Assembly: GCA_947253625.1 (NCBI GenBank)
Contig: CAMYAB010000008.1
Span: forward strand, 1-64,000
Direction: 5' to 3'
Length of the DNA: 64,000 nucleotides
From: an uncultured Porphyromonadaceae bacterium
Lineage (GTDB): Bacteria > Bacteroidota > Bacteroidia > Bacteroidales > Porphyromonadaceae
Under the pieces are notes generated by a model. It was not told where the DNA came from and ran no database searches. It saw only the letters and a list, made by a program, of their open reading frames with translations. The position numbers and the translations under genes were made by a program. Below, in pieces: positions 15,021 to 25,500 of the stretch (the first letter of the stretch is position 1; the number at the start of each line of letters is the position of its first letter).

Positions 15021-17255
15021 TTATTGCAGTTTGTCGCAGATGAAGAGGGTGACCGTGGCGTTGCTCTTGGTCCCATAGCTCAGCTTGATCCATACGTTTG
15101 TCCCATCATTTTTGAGAACTTCGAGTGAGCGAACGGGGTACTGTTGCATCATGGACTCTTTGTTCCAAACACCGAGGACTGTGATCCGTACATTTTGTTT
15201 GACTCCCACCGTCCGGTCGGTGAATCCAAAAAGGCTCACCTGGATCTTTGGTCTGGAAAATATGCGGAAGCCAAACTGTGTTGAAGACTTCAGGAAGCTA
15301 GCTCTGCTAAGGTCAAGTGGTCGCTCGCCTTGGTAGAAGTAGCGCACTGTGTTGTCTGCCAGGAAGTCGGCGTATTCGCCACCGGCTGAGGCACCCGGCT
15401 GTACGGTCACGTTGATCGCTAGCTCTTGATTCTTGCTGTCCGTCAGGATGATATTGGCGATATGCTGGTTGTCATCCGGTGTGGCACTGATGCGGATCTT
15501 GTCTCCTACAAGGGTGGCTGTGACGCTTGGGTCACCGGATGTTACTCTGTAGCCACCTGCTCCGGAGAGGATGGTTACCTCCTCCTCTACTCTGGTTCCT
15601 TTTTGACCGGACAGAGTCACTCGGCTCTTGGAGACTTTCAGCTCGGAGCGGACCACCTCTTTGGCACGCTTGACGTTGACGTAGATTCGGCTGTTTTGGT
15701 CGTAGCGGTCTTCTACAGTGACGATGGCGGTGTAGTCTTGTGCTCCGGACTTGGCCACTATGGAGATGGTGTTGCCGGTCAGAGTGGCAGTCACTTTGTC
15801 GGGTGTGTCGGACTCGACAGTGTAGCCTCCGCCTCCGCTGAGGATCTTCACTGTCTTCGTGATCTCTTCGCCTTCGTTCTCGCCTTGAATGTTGAGGTTT
15901 TGTTCACTGATCTCCAGTGGCTTCAAGAACCCTTCGACGGTGATGTTGACGATCATCTTTTGGTCATTGGCATCGGTGACAATGATGTTGGCATCGTACC
16001 TCTGAGGGATGGTCGTGGCGGTTACCTGGATATCTCCCTCTACCTCCTTGACTTGTATGGTCTCTCTGGAGGAGACGAAGGTAAATGGTCCTTTTCCGGA
16101 GTTGACCTTGATGGTCTCCTTGATGGTCTCCGGTTCATCCTTTGTCGGGGTGAAGGTAAGGGAGGTTTTTGCCAGCTCGAGAGACTCAGGCATGGCGCTG
16201 AGGTCTTTGTCGACGATATACCCGTAGTTGATCTTTCCGGTGCTGTCCGTGTACTTGTAGACGATGTATGCTGTGGTGCCGTCTGCCTTTAGGATCTCCA
16301 GGTCAACATCGGTCTCGATATTTCGTCCGGATCTGGTCCTTAGGACGAGCTTACCTTTTGTCTTGGTACCTGTGGTGTGGTCTCCTGAGAAGGAGAGGGT
16401 GTAGGCATCGCCCCACTGGTTGCCACCGTAGAGGTAGCTGTTGCGACCGTGTTTGTTGTTGTTGCCCCAAAAGTTGATTTGCTCTCCATTGTAGGAGTAG
16501 TAGCGTGGGGTCTGCTTGAGGATCTCCTCTACGACATCCGGTGTGAAGGGGTTGTCGGTGATTTCGCCCTTGACTTTGAGGACTGTGACTTTGTCGGACT
16601 GGTCCTTGACGGTGATGTTGGCCGTAAAGTCGGCTTGGTCGTAGTTGAGACTCAGGATGACCTTTTTCCCGGTTGGGTCCATCGCCACGATCACTCGATC
16701 GTTGTCGCTCTCGCAGCTGTATCCTCCGTTGCCATCGAGGACCTCTACCTCGATACGCTTTTTGGACTTGGGTAGGCCGGGTAGGTTGAGCTCGTGAGTG
16801 CTGAGCTTGATCTCATCGACGCGGTAGACGGTGACCGGGACCTTGATGTACTTCCCGCTCTTGTCGGAGAGGATGACGTCGGTGCGTCCGAGGCGTAGTC
16901 CCTCCAGCATTATCTTCCTGTTGACACGTTGAGGTTGCCTCGCAGCTCGAGTCGAGCTCCCTCCCTCCTGCATTGTCTTCTTGTCGACTAGCTTGACACG
17001 GACTACTGTGGTGTCCACTGCAAAGGCGCTGTACTCGCCTGCTCCTTTGGCAATGTTGAGCTCCTGGATGGAGCTCTCGCCAATCTTGACGGAGATTAGC
17101 TTTTCGGTGGTAGCCAGGTCGGAGGGCTTCCACTCGTTTATTTCCGGTTCGGATGGGGTGTTGCCGGTACTACCGGACTTGCCACAGGCTATGGTGAGTA
17201 GGGCAATTGTGGCGACTATCCCGATCCGAGTCATTATGCTATTTGTTGGTTTCAT
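15021..17255 (-). CDS. Lipoprotein with Ig-like/BACON-like repeats, last gene of SusCD operon
   Basis: Predicted surface lipoprotein of 744 residues; function not recognised. The start is set at 17255 because MKPTNSIMTRIGIVATIALL begins a lipoprotein signal ending TIAC. An upstream in-frame extension exists but overlaps the preceding gene. At least five beta-rich repeats of about 80-90 residues are seen. Each has a 'GGY/GEY' turn (GNGGYSCES, GKGPFTFVS, GGGGYTVES, GAGGYRVTS) followed by a strand such as TATLVGDKIRISA and ending in an ITV-D motif (TVKDQSD, IVTDANDQ, TVEDRYDQ, ILTDSKNQ). A separate C-terminal domain of about 130 residues follows. It probably acts as a spacer or glycan-binding protein at the cell surface. 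It is 19 bases after the GH18 gene and ends at a strong terminator. Confidence 0.75.
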   Translation of the reverse strand: MKPTNSIMTRIGIVATIALLTIACGKSGSTGNTPSEPEINEWKPSDLATTEKLISVKIGESSIQELNIAKGAGEYSAFAVDTTVVRVKLVDKKTMQEGGSSTRAARQPQRVNRKIMLEGLRLGRTDVILSDKSGKYIKVPVTVYRVDEIKLSTHELNLPGLPKSKKRIEVEVLDGNGGYSCESDNDRVIVAMDPTGKKVILSLNYDQADFTANITVKDQSDKVTVLKVKGEITDNPFTPDVVEEILKQTPRYYSYNGEQINFWGNNNKHGRNSYLYGGNQWGDAYTLSFSGDHTTGTKTKGKLVLRTRSGRNIETDVDLEILKADGTTAYIVYKYTDSTGKINYGYIVDKDLSAMPESLELAKTSLTFTPTKDEPETIKETIKVNSGKGPFTFVSSRETIQVKEVEGDIQVTATTIPQRYDANIIVTDANDQKMIVNITVEGFLKPLEISEQNLNIQGENEGEEITKTVKILSGGGGYTVESDTPDKVTATLTGNTISIVAKSGAQDYTAIVTVEDRYDQNSRIYVNVKRAKEVVRSELKVSKSRVTLSGQKGTRVEEEVTILSGAGGYRVTSGDPSVTATLVGDKIRISATPDDNQHIANIILTDSKNQELAINVTVQPGASAGGEYADFLADNTVRYFYQGERPLDLSRASFLKSSTQFGFRIFSRPKIQVSLFGFTDRTVGVKQNVRITVLGVWNKESMMQQYPVRSLEVLKNDGTNVWIKLSYGTKSNATVTLFICDKLQ

Positions 17256-17274
17256 TTTGGTATGTGTGCTATGA

Positions 17275-18669
17275 TTACCAGTCTTTTTTGTACCTCGTGC
17301 CGTCGTAGACCAATTCGTCGTTGAAGAGGTAACGTGCGATGTCTCGCATGGCCATGATTTGTCGTCCGGCATTGTATCTATTGGGGTCCATCGCAAAGAT
17401 CATATGTGCGCCACAGCCTTTTTGGAGGATCTGCCTGAGCTCTCCGGAGGAGACGTAGTATCCGCGGTTGAACTCCTGTGAGTATAGCCCCCATCCTTTT
17501 CGAGACAGTCCGGGATAGTAGCTGTCCAAGTCTGCTCCTCTTTTGTAATCGTGGAGTGCGTAGTCGATGTACTCACCGGGTTGCTTACCATCGATGCTGA
17601 TGAGCGGTGCCATGCGCCCATAGACGTAGGCGACGACCATCTTTTTGGGCATTGCTTGCTTGAGCTCGTAGCAGAGTCGAGAAGCGGCTGCACTGGATGG
17701 GTAGACAAAGCCCGGAGTGTTGGTGGCAGCGCCGTAGTTGGAGTACTCGTCGTCGAGGAAGACTCCGTCCAGGCTGTAGGCGTCGCAGAGAGCGCTCACC
17801 TCACGTGCAAAGTCTTTGGCGGCTTCATCTCCGAGGTTGGCGACCCCGGCGCGGTCGTGGTTTCCGAGGATACCAAGGACTACCTTGATGCCTCTGTCCT
17901 GAAGGGGCTTGAGGTACTTCTCTCTGTGATCGAGCAGTGCTTGTACGTTTTCGTTGTTGTAGACGTAGGCTCTGCCGGTGGCTTCGTTGTAGTTGATGTT
18001 TGCCGAGAAAAGGATGACGACATCGATCAGCTGCTTGCCACTGTGTTTGAGCGTGAATGGGAGGTTGTTGAGGGGGTTGGTGTCATTGACCTCCATGCAG
18101 CTGAAGATCTTGACCCCGGTGGGCTTATTTGTCCCCGGATAGCCCGACAGGTCTCTCACAAAGACGGGGATGAACTGTGTCTGCCCCTTTTGCTCCTTGT
18201 AGGTCAGTGGCACGACATAGATTGTCTCGACGAGCAATCCCTCGACATGAGTGAGGTTGACGTGGTGTGACAGCTCGGCCTCGGTGGCCCGAGTACCCTC
18301 CGATGCGAGGATTGTCACCCCCTCAGAGGGAAATGCGGCGTAGTCGGTCCCGTGCTTTTGGTTGTAGTCGCTCAGTGCTTGTGCGTCATAGGTGAGGGAG
18401 CCAAGTGTGGCGGTCGTACCCTGTTGAGTGGTCTTGAAAGTGAGGGTCAGCTCACTTTTTTGGCTAAGCTCAAGTGGTGTCTCCGGGCGATTGCCTCGGA
18501 AGGGCTCTGGGCTATAGGTGGGTAGCTTTTCCAGGTCGGATGAGGTCGGTACTTGGTACCTGCTCTCATCGATAGCCGGCAGGTTGATCTCCTCTCTGGC
18601 GCAACCGGTGGTAAGTGCCAGAGGAATAAGTGCCAGTAGGGATAGCGTATAGTATAGGTTGTGTTTCAT
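17275..18669 (-). CDS. GH18 endo-beta-N-acetylglucosaminidase lipoprotein (Endo F/H-like)
   Basis: Predicted to cut the GlcNAc-GlcNAc core of host N-glycans at the cell surface. The start at 18669 gives a signal peptide with lipobox LTTGC (Cys23); an upstream in-frame extension would spoil it. Residues about 65-180 are a DUF1735 domain, as in the N-terminal half of B. thetaiotaomicron BT3987. The rest is a GH18 barrel. The catalytic motif is DGVFLDDE (301-308), with Glu308 as the acid. The length of 464 fits. It lies between a DUF1735-LamG gene and an Ig-like gene in one operon with SusC and SusD. The operon resembles the Gpd deglycosylation locus of Capnocytophaga canimorsus and the BT3983-BT3987 region. 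Glycan type (high-mannose or complex) cannot be read from the sequence. Confidence 0.88.
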   Translation of the reverse strand: MKHNLYYTLSLLALIPLALTTGCAREEINLPAIDESRYQVPTSSDLEKLPTYSPEPFRGNRPETPLELSQKSELTLTFKTTQQGTTATLGSLTYDAQALSDYNQKHGTDYAAFPSEGVTILASEGTRATEAELSHHVNLTHVEGLLVETIYVVPLTYKEQKGQTQFIPVFVRDLSGYPGTNKPTGVKIFSCMEVNDTNPLNNLPFTLKHSGKQLIDVVILFSANINYNEATGRAYVYNNENVQALLDHREKYLKPLQDRGIKVVLGILGNHDRAGVANLGDEAAKDFAREVSALCDAYSLDGVFLDDEYSNYGAATNTPGFVYPSSAAASRLCYELKQAMPKKMVVAYVYGRMAPLISIDGKQPGEYIDYALHDYKRGADLDSYYPGLSRKGWGLYSQEFNRGYYVSSGELRQILQKGCGAHMIFAMDPNRYNAGRQIMAMRDIARYLFNDELVYDGTRYKKDW

Positions 18670-18682
18670 GACTTGTTGTGGA

Positions 18683-19852
18683 TTACTTGGTGGGTAGCTC
18701 AACTGCTTTCCAGACAATCGGATTCATCGCCTGTAGGTCATTGCCATTGGCGGTGTGGTCCTTGACAATTTTGCCCTCTGCCTCATCAAACTTCCAATAA
18801 GCTATGAGGCCGTCTGCGTCGGGAGCGACGGAGTAGAAGTGGTTTTTGGCATTGATCTCCTCGGGGGTGAGGACACGATTCCATACACGTGCCTCGGAGA
18901 TTTCGCCCTCTAGATATCGCCCATCGTCGTACGACTTGCCGATGAAGAAGTCATAGGTATTGCCCCAGTCAAACCTATTGGCATTGATTTCTTGGTCGCC
19001 TACGCCCTTGTCTACACCATTGATGTAAACTCGGACGGACCCGGACCCAAATTCATCAGTCTTGGTGAATGTCAGCGCAATGTGTGTCCACTCTCCGGTA
19101 GGTACCACCCAGTCTCTATTGGTGGCGTTGTTTCGAGGTCCGGCAAATTGGATCTGATTGTCGGGTAGCCCGGCATCTCCGATACGGATCAGGCCACCAC
19201 CCTCAACACCCATGATGGTACTGATGAGCTTGCCAAACTTGTCTACCCGCACAAGTGCCTCAGCTGTGAAGTCACCCCCTAGCTCAAGGGCACTGAGCTT
19301 GCCTTTGCCGACATGTTGGAGGTAGTTTTTGTTGATGTTTCCAACGGTGTTGATCAGTGCGGCTCCGCGGAAGACGAAGTATCTGCTGGATCGGCTCTTG
19401 AGTACCTTGATCGTACTCTCGGCGATAGATAGGGGCAGTACATATACTTGGTCTAGGTCTAGCTCGGAGAGGTTTTGGAAAGTGACGAACACGTCACTGC
19501 CGGTTACACTGCCGATGGGGATGACGGACTTGGGGTTCTCGATCTGGTAATACTTCTCCTCCAGCAACAGTGCTCCGGGCTCATTGGCTTCTTCCTTGAA
19601 GGTGGCTAATAGCTCCGGGTTTGCCACGTAGCTGACTGAGACAACTTCCGAGGCGGGTTGTGCCATGGCTGTCTTGATGACTCCCACCTTTTCGTTTTCT
19701 CCCCGTAGAAAGATCTGGTCTATGGGGTTTTGCGAGGAGAAGGTTTTGTTTTCAAAAGTCTCAAAGTCTACCGAGGTGCACGATACGAAGAGTGCCGACA
19801 GGAGGCTGAGAGTCGGGGCGATGATCGCTCCTTTTATGGTGTGTCTTTTCAT
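18683..19852 (-). CDS. DUF1735 and LamG-like domain lipoprotein
   Basis: Surface lipoprotein of 389 residues, signal ending FVSC. Residues about 45-155 look like DUF1735 (VVSVSYVANPELLATFKEEA ... YYQIENPKSVIPIGSVTGSD), the domain also found at the front of the GH18 enzyme next door. Residues about 185-385 form a LamG/concanavalin-type beta sandwich (FTAEALVRVDKFGKLISTIM, WTHIALTFTKTDEFGSGSVR, ARVWNRVLTPEEI, GLIAYWKFDEAEG). This pair of domains is common in glycan-binding proteins of N-glycan loci. It likely binds the glycoprotein and holds it near the endoglycosidase. It is 14 bases from the GH18 gene and 8 from the next one. Confidence 0.85.
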   Translation of the reverse strand: MKRHTIKGAIIAPTLSLLSALFVSCTSVDFETFENKTFSSQNPIDQIFLRGENEKVGVIKTAMAQPASEVVSVSYVANPELLATFKEEANEPGALLLEEKYYQIENPKSVIPIGSVTGSDVFVTFQNLSELDLDQVYVLPLSIAESTIKVLKSRSSRYFVFRGAALINTVGNINKNYLQHVGKGKLSALELGGDFTAEALVRVDKFGKLISTIMGVEGGGLIRIGDAGLPDNQIQFAGPRNNATNRDWVVPTGEWTHIALTFTKTDEFGSGSVRVYINGVDKGVGDQEINANRFDWGNTYDFFIGKSYDDGRYLEGEISEARVWNRVLTPEEINAKNHFYSVAPDADGLIAYWKFDEAEGKIVKDHTANGNDLQAMNPIVWKAVELPTK

Positions 19853-19859
19853 TATCGTC

Positions 19860-20903
19860 TTATTTGTGAGGGTTGGTTTTCTCTATCAGTGTGCGACAAA
19901 TATCGTACACTCTTTCGGAGCTGTAGTAGTCCGGAGTGATGTTTTGGATCCCAACGGCTTGAGCTCGGTGCCCATTGTAGTCATAGGGGGCCCACTCCGC
20001 AAGTCCTCTGCCGGCTAGGGCTCCATTGGCGAAATAGCCTTTTTCCTTGTGCGCATCAGTGTCGTAAGTGCCGGATGCCACGATACCCACTTTGTCGCTC
20101 GGGACCCCCTGCGTGCATGCCTGATTTAGCTTGAAAGTAAAGTCGTCCTTGCTTCTGGCGGCCAGTGCCGATACGAGTACCATCTGACAACGGTCAAAGA
20201 AGGTTTTGTCGGAGACATTTTGGGGATTGCCCATGAATGCCACGTGCATTGACGAATTGCGACGCGCCCAATCAGAGACGATCCCAAAGAATAGCGACTC
20301 TTCATTGTTGTACCGCGCTAGTTCATCGGCCTGTAGGTGGATCTTTGACTTGCCCATGTATCGTACACAGATACCATCCATGTGGTACTTTTGGTTGAGA
20401 CTCAGAGCATACTGCAGAGAGTCTAGCAAGAAGTCCTGGAAGGTTGTCTCGTAGGGAGCCTCCTCTGTGGCTGCTTCCTGCTTGCCTTTGTACACAGCCT
20501 TGAAGCTGTCAAAGTCAATGTCGTAGATGAATCGGGTACCCTTTTCCTCACGGACGGACTTCATCTCAGCCATCTGCCAGCCCTGTATCAGGTTGGGGTA
20601 CTGCAGGCTCACGATATCCATACTGTCTGGCAACACTGTCATGTGGTGGGCTCTGGAGTAGGGTGTCACAGCACTGTTGTCGTACCATCCATAGACTAGG
20701 GTGTGGGATTCCTTTTTGTACCGGCGCAGTGACTCCAGATACTTGGCGTAGAGTCCAGGGTTTTGCGTCTGTATGGTTGGCTGATTGAGCCGCAGGGACT
20801 CCGGTGTAGTCCAGTTATTGGTACAGCCACTCATGGATAGTGCGAGTGTCGCCAATAGAGTTGGGATACCGGTGGTGTGTAGTATTTTTTGTAGTGTGTT
20901 CAT
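19860..20903 (-). CDS. GH18-like lipoprotein, catalytic residue missing
   Basis: Lipoprotein of 347 residues (lipobox SMSGC, Cys27) with the fold of GH18: YGWYDNS near strand 2, DIVSLQYPN, FIYDIDFDSF, and YHMDGICVRYMG at the place of the catalytic strand. In active GH18 enzymes that strand reads DGxDxDxE; here D176-G-I-C-V-R-Y-M has no Glu, so hydrolysis is not expected. It probably binds glycan and hands it to SusCD. Similar inactive GH18 proteins are found in N-glycan loci of Bacteroides (for example the gene before BT3987). It begins 1 base after susD. Confidence 0.8.
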   Translation of the reverse strand: MNTLQKILHTTGIPTLLATLALSMSGCTNNWTTPESLRLNQPTIQTQNPGLYAKYLESLRRYKKESHTLVYGWYDNSAVTPYSRAHHMTVLPDSMDIVSLQYPNLIQGWQMAEMKSVREEKGTRFIYDIDFDSFKAVYKGKQEAATEEAPYETTFQDFLLDSLQYALSLNQKYHMDGICVRYMGKSKIHLQADELARYNNEESLFFGIVSDWARRNSSMHVAFMGNPQNVSDKTFFDRCQMVLVSALAARSKDDFTFKLNQACTQGVPSDKVGIVASGTYDTDAHKEKGYFANGALAGRGLAEWAPYDYNGHRAQAVGIQNITPDYYSSERVYDICRTLIEKTNPHK

Positions 20904-20904
20904 A

Positions 20905-22518
20905 TTACTTCGTCTTTGCGTCCCACCATAGTTTTGTAGTCATATTATCACTGCCCTTGAGGTAGTCGTTGACGGCTTGGTTCACGTACTTACCGTTTTC
21001 CTTCTTGTACTCCTCTTGTGGATAGGGCATGCGTCGCGGTCCAGCAAAAGAGTCAACCATGCCGTTGCTCTTGTTGCCCGTTTGGGTAGAGGGTATCCGG
21101 TGTGGGTATCCGGTCCGTCTAAAGTCCGCCCATGCCTCATTGCCAAGCATCCAGTTGGCGATCCACTTTTGGATGATGATCCTCTCTTGCTTCTTCTCCG
21201 TGGTGGCGTTTTCGTCCCACTTCACGGTGATGTCCGAGAGAGGTCTGCTGTAGCTATTGATATCAGCCGGGTCCTTGTAGGTTGCCGGGATGTTCTCATC
21301 GTTGTTGAGGTACTCCTCCACGCCGTCCACTTTGTACTGGTCGAATGAGAGACGTATACCGGTATTGTATAGGTTCTCAGGAGTGTCACCCATGTCGAAG
21401 CCAAACACCGCTGCCGCCTCGGCTCTCAAAAACGCCACCTCGCTCGCATTCATCCAAGTGATAGGATCCGTCTCCCTCACCAGGATGCCCGAGTACTTCC
21501 TGCCCGTAGAAACGAGGTTGGGGATGACGATCCCCCTTCGGAGGCCGACATACTCCTGCCCCTCCCACTCCGATGGTACGAAGTAGGCTTCTCTTCTGGG
21601 GTCTTTGTAGCCGTTCATGTAGGTCGTGATATCTGCTGCTGCATGAGAGTCTCCTCCGGTCAAGCAACCGGTAGGGGTATTGTACCTGGAGGCAATATAG
21701 TAGGGGTTTCGGATGGTTCCAAAGTACTTCCAGGTTGCGTTTTCCGAGTTGGAGGTGATCAGCCCCACCGGGGACTTCACCGCCTCCTCGGCCATCTTTT
21801 GAGACAGCTCCTTGTCTGCATAGACGATGCGCATCGCCAGACGCAATTTCAGGGAGTTGGCAAACTTTGCCCACTTAGCGGGGTCCCCGTAGTAGACCTT
21901 GTCGGCTGGGAGATAGTAGTAGCCCTTGCCGGTCAGCTCCTTGATCGACTGATCTAGGTCTGCAAAGTAGGCCTTGAAGAGCTCCGGCTCACTGTCGTAG
22001 GGGTTAGCGATATCCTGAGCTACTGTCGTAATTTTGGAGTACGGTGTTGGTCCGTAGGTATCGGATATGCGGTGCATGGCAGCCACCTTGATGATCCGTG
22101 CTATGGCAGCAAGGATGGGGTTGCCTTTGCGGTCCGAGTTTCCGACGATGATCGCATAGTTCGTGTAGAGCTCGGGCATCACCTTGTCACTGTTCATGAA
22201 GACATTCGTCCAGTTGTTGGTGGGGTTGAAGTTGCTGATCGTCGCTCCCCAACCACTCTGAGAGTCTGCGAAGTACCCGCCCATCGTTCCCCCAAGCAAG
22301 AGGTCGGTAAACTGCAGGGTGTTGACATCTGCAGACATGACTGCCCCGGACAATCCGGCAAAAGCCGCCCCCAGCAGGTAGTTATCGGCAGAGAGGTCAT
22401 CGGGCTGGTAGGGATGGGAGTTGATCTCCTTGAATCCTCCGGTGCAAGCCACACTCGCAAGAGACAGGCCGGCAACTGTGAGTAGTCGAAAAATATAGCT
22501 CATCTTATGCATTATCAA
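20905..22518 (-). CDS. SusD/RagB-like outer-membrane lipoprotein
   Basis: Surface glycan- or peptide-binding lipoprotein that caps the SusC channel. 537 residues with a lipobox ASVAC and SusD-type helical TPR regions (NPILAAIARIIKVAAMHRIS, DTYGPTPYSKI, ANSLKLRLAMRIVY, WMNASEVAFLRAEAA). The C-terminal IIQKWIANWMLGNEAWADFR and TGYPHRIPS are typical of the SusD-like_2 group. The start overlaps the susC stop by 4 bases. Substrate is inferred from the neighbouring endoglycosidase to be N-glycan. Confidence 0.93.
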   Translation of the reverse strand: MIMHKMSYIFRLLTVAGLSLASVACTGGFKEINSHPYQPDDLSADNYLLGAAFAGLSGAVMSADVNTLQFTDLLLGGTMGGYFADSQSGWGATISNFNPTNNWTNVFMNSDKVMPELYTNYAIIVGNSDRKGNPILAAIARIIKVAAMHRISDTYGPTPYSKITTVAQDIANPYDSEPELFKAYFADLDQSIKELTGKGYYYLPADKVYYGDPAKWAKFANSLKLRLAMRIVYADKELSQKMAEEAVKSPVGLITSNSENATWKYFGTIRNPYYIASRYNTPTGCLTGGDSHAAADITTYMNGYKDPRREAYFVPSEWEGQEYVGLRRGIVIPNLVSTGRKYSGILVRETDPITWMNASEVAFLRAEAAAVFGFDMGDTPENLYNTGIRLSFDQYKVDGVEEYLNNDENIPATYKDPADINSYSRPLSDITVKWDENATTEKKQERIIIQKWIANWMLGNEAWADFRRTGYPHRIPSTQTGNKSNGMVDSFAGPRRMPYPQEEYKKENGKYVNQAVNDYLKGSDNMTTKLWWDAKTK

Positions 22519-25500
22519 AATTTCATGTTTAGGCTGATACCAACACTTCTCAAGGAGGGCATCATGAAGTAGTCAATCCCGTCGTAAAAGTTGCCCGTAG
22601 TGGCGACACTCTCCGGGTCAAAGGGTGCCTTGTTGTACAGCATCAGCAGGTTGCGACCCACTGCGGTCACGGTAAGGTCACAGACTTCACCGAGCCACTT
22701 GCGGGGGATCGTGTAGCCGATCGAGGCCTCCTGCAGCCGGACGTTGGTGGCTGAGTAGGTATAGTACTGAGGTACGCCCTTGGTGCCGATGGTCGAGTAC
22801 CACGACTCCGGGTTCACTCGGTCACTGCCATTGACGAGGACATACCCTCTGTCTCTGGCGAGTGCAGAGGCTTCGCTCACCCCGTACTCATCGAGGAGGC
22901 TCTGTGTCCTGGAGTAGCCCACGCCACCAATACGTGCGCTCACCAAGCACCCCACGGTCACGCCGTAGATGCTAAAGTCATTTCGCCAAGCCATGTTGGC
23001 CTTTGGGAGCACACTACCCAGCTTGATGTAGTCTTTTAGAGACTTTATGTCAGCCGTTGCCAGCGTCTGTCCGCGACCGATCAGGATATCGTGGTTGCTG
23101 TCTCTCTGCAGGTCCACTCTGGAGTAGAGGTCGCCCATACTGCCCCCCTTGCGGAGGATGAAGCGGGCGTCACCCATACCGCCCATGTCGAGCGACTCTA
23201 TCGAGAAGCGACTCCCGGTGAGGGGGTTGGTCACATCCTCGGCTAGCGACAGGATCTTGTTTTGGTTGGTGGAGAAGGTGTAGTTGGAGGACCAGCCGAA
23301 CCACCCCCACGTATTGCTGTACCCCAATGACAGCTCCACACCTTGGTTGAGCACGGCACCGGTCTGCACATACATCTTGGAGTAGGCACCGCCACCTAGT
23401 TGTGGGTCAAAGGTCTGGTTGCCTGTTACAGCATGGTAGTAGGTCAGATCGAGATTCAGGTGCCCAAAAAGCTTTGTCGACAATCCCGCCTCATAGGAGT
23501 TGGTTCGCTCGGGCAGGAGGTTGTACACGGGGTAGGTAGTGGTGTTCTTCCATACATTCTTGCTGCTGTCCCATTCATACGTTGGATTGGCGATGAATCT
23601 TGGGAAAGGGGCACCCACCGAGGCAAAGGAGCCTCTAACCTTGAGGAAGGAGACAAACTTGGGTAGCTCAAAGATCTCAGAGAGCACCGTAGAGAGCCCC
23701 ACTGATGGGTAAAAGAAAGAGCTATGTACCGACTTGGGCCCGGCCAGCTGAGAGGGCCAGTCGTTACGCCCGGTCAGGGTGAGATAGACCATGCTACGAT
23801 ACCCCACCTCCAGAGAGCCATAGAGTGCTTGTGTCTGCTCTCGCCATCCATCCTGGATGCGCTTGGTGTTGGAGGGGCTCAGGTTTTGGATCGAAAAGAA
23901 GTTGGGCAGCCCGGCCGGCTCTCCCTCCACTTTGCCATCCGAGATGGGTCCCCTGTTTTCGATGAGGTTGTTTTGCACATCGGAGATCGAAGCACCGAGG
24001 TTGGCATCGACCGACCACGAGTTGCCGAAGTGCTTGTTGATTGAGAGCAACAGGTCTCCGTACATCTGCTTGTCGTGGATGCGCTGTATGCCGTAGAGAC
24101 CGCGTTCAGACTTTTCGGTCAGCTGGTTGTTGGTCGAAGCGTAGTTTTTGGTCTCATAGTCGGTGGTGCTGTTGTCCAGTCGGGCACGACCGGAGAGGGT
24201 GAGCCAGTCCAAGATCTTGTAGGAGAGCGAAGCATTGAGCATGTACCGATTCTTGTTGTTCTCTCGGAGATTGCGATAGGCTACCCAGTAGGGGTTTTGC
24301 ATCACCAGCGATCCACCGGATCCTACCGGCCAGTACTGAGTGGAGAGCTGGCGCTCCTCGTCGTACCGCTCATACATACGGATATCCTCCCAGTCATTGC
24401 CTCGGGGGAAAAGGTAGGCACCGGTCAGGGGGTTGCCGTACACACCTTGGTTGACCATGTTGCGGTCATACTGCTTCACGTAGCCCGCCCCTAGGTCCAG
24501 GGTCATCTTGTCATCCAGGAAGTGGGTCGTGTGCCTGATGTTGAAGTTGTACCTATTGTACTTGTTGTTGGGCACTATGCCATCCGAGTGTACAGACGCC
24601 ACGGAGAGGTAGGTCTGGTTTTGGGCATTGCCGGTGGAGAGGGAGATGTTGTTGGAGAATATTGTCCCGGTGCCCAAGAAATCATTGACCGGGTTGTACC
24701 CACAGTCGTCCGAGCAGGCTAGCTTTCGTCCCCACGACTTGTCTAGAACCACCTCCTTGGAGAGACCGCTACCGGTACCGTATCTGTTTTGAAATCTCGG
24801 GGTGACAAAGGCTTTCACCCACTCAGATGAGCTGCCCACAGTCAGTCGCACCCGTCCGTCCTTACCGGTCTTGGTCGTGATCACAATAGCACCGTTGGCC
24901 GCAGCCGAACCATAGAGTGCCGCCGCAGCCGCACCGGTCAGCACCGACATAGACTCGATATCCTCGGGGTTGAGGTCGGCTATTGGGTCGGTGAAGCCGG
25001 AGGAGTCAAACTCCTTTCCCGCCTTTCTCGAGTGCGTATAGATCGGCACTCCGTCGATCACGTAGAGAGCGTTGTTGGAGCCCTCTATGGACTTGGTACC
25101 ACGCATCACCACCTTGCTGGCGCCACCGATACCGGCGGACGACGCATTGATGTTGACACCTGCCACCTTGCCCGACAGTGCGTTGATGAAGTTGACATCC
25201 TTCACCCGTGTCAGCTCGTCATCCTTTAGCTCTTGCACATTGTAGGATAGAGCTTTCTCCGAGCGCTTGATACCCAGTGCGGTTACGACCACCTCATCCA
25301 GGAGCTCGGTATCTTCGGTCAGTGTGACATCGATGCGTGTCATCCCATTCACAGGACGATCCACGGTGCTCATCCCCACAAACGAAAAACGAAGCGTCGC
25401 CTTGGCGGGCACCTCCCGAAGCGTATAGTGCCCATCGATGTTGGTTACTGTACCTGTGCCGGACTTGCCGACCACCTGTACCGTGACACCCGGCATAGGG

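Noticed and set aside
15426..16292. 288-codon ORF opposite the Ig-repeat lipoprotein gene
   Set aside because: Antisense shadow; low-complexity Val/Gly/Asp composition produced by the repeat codons.
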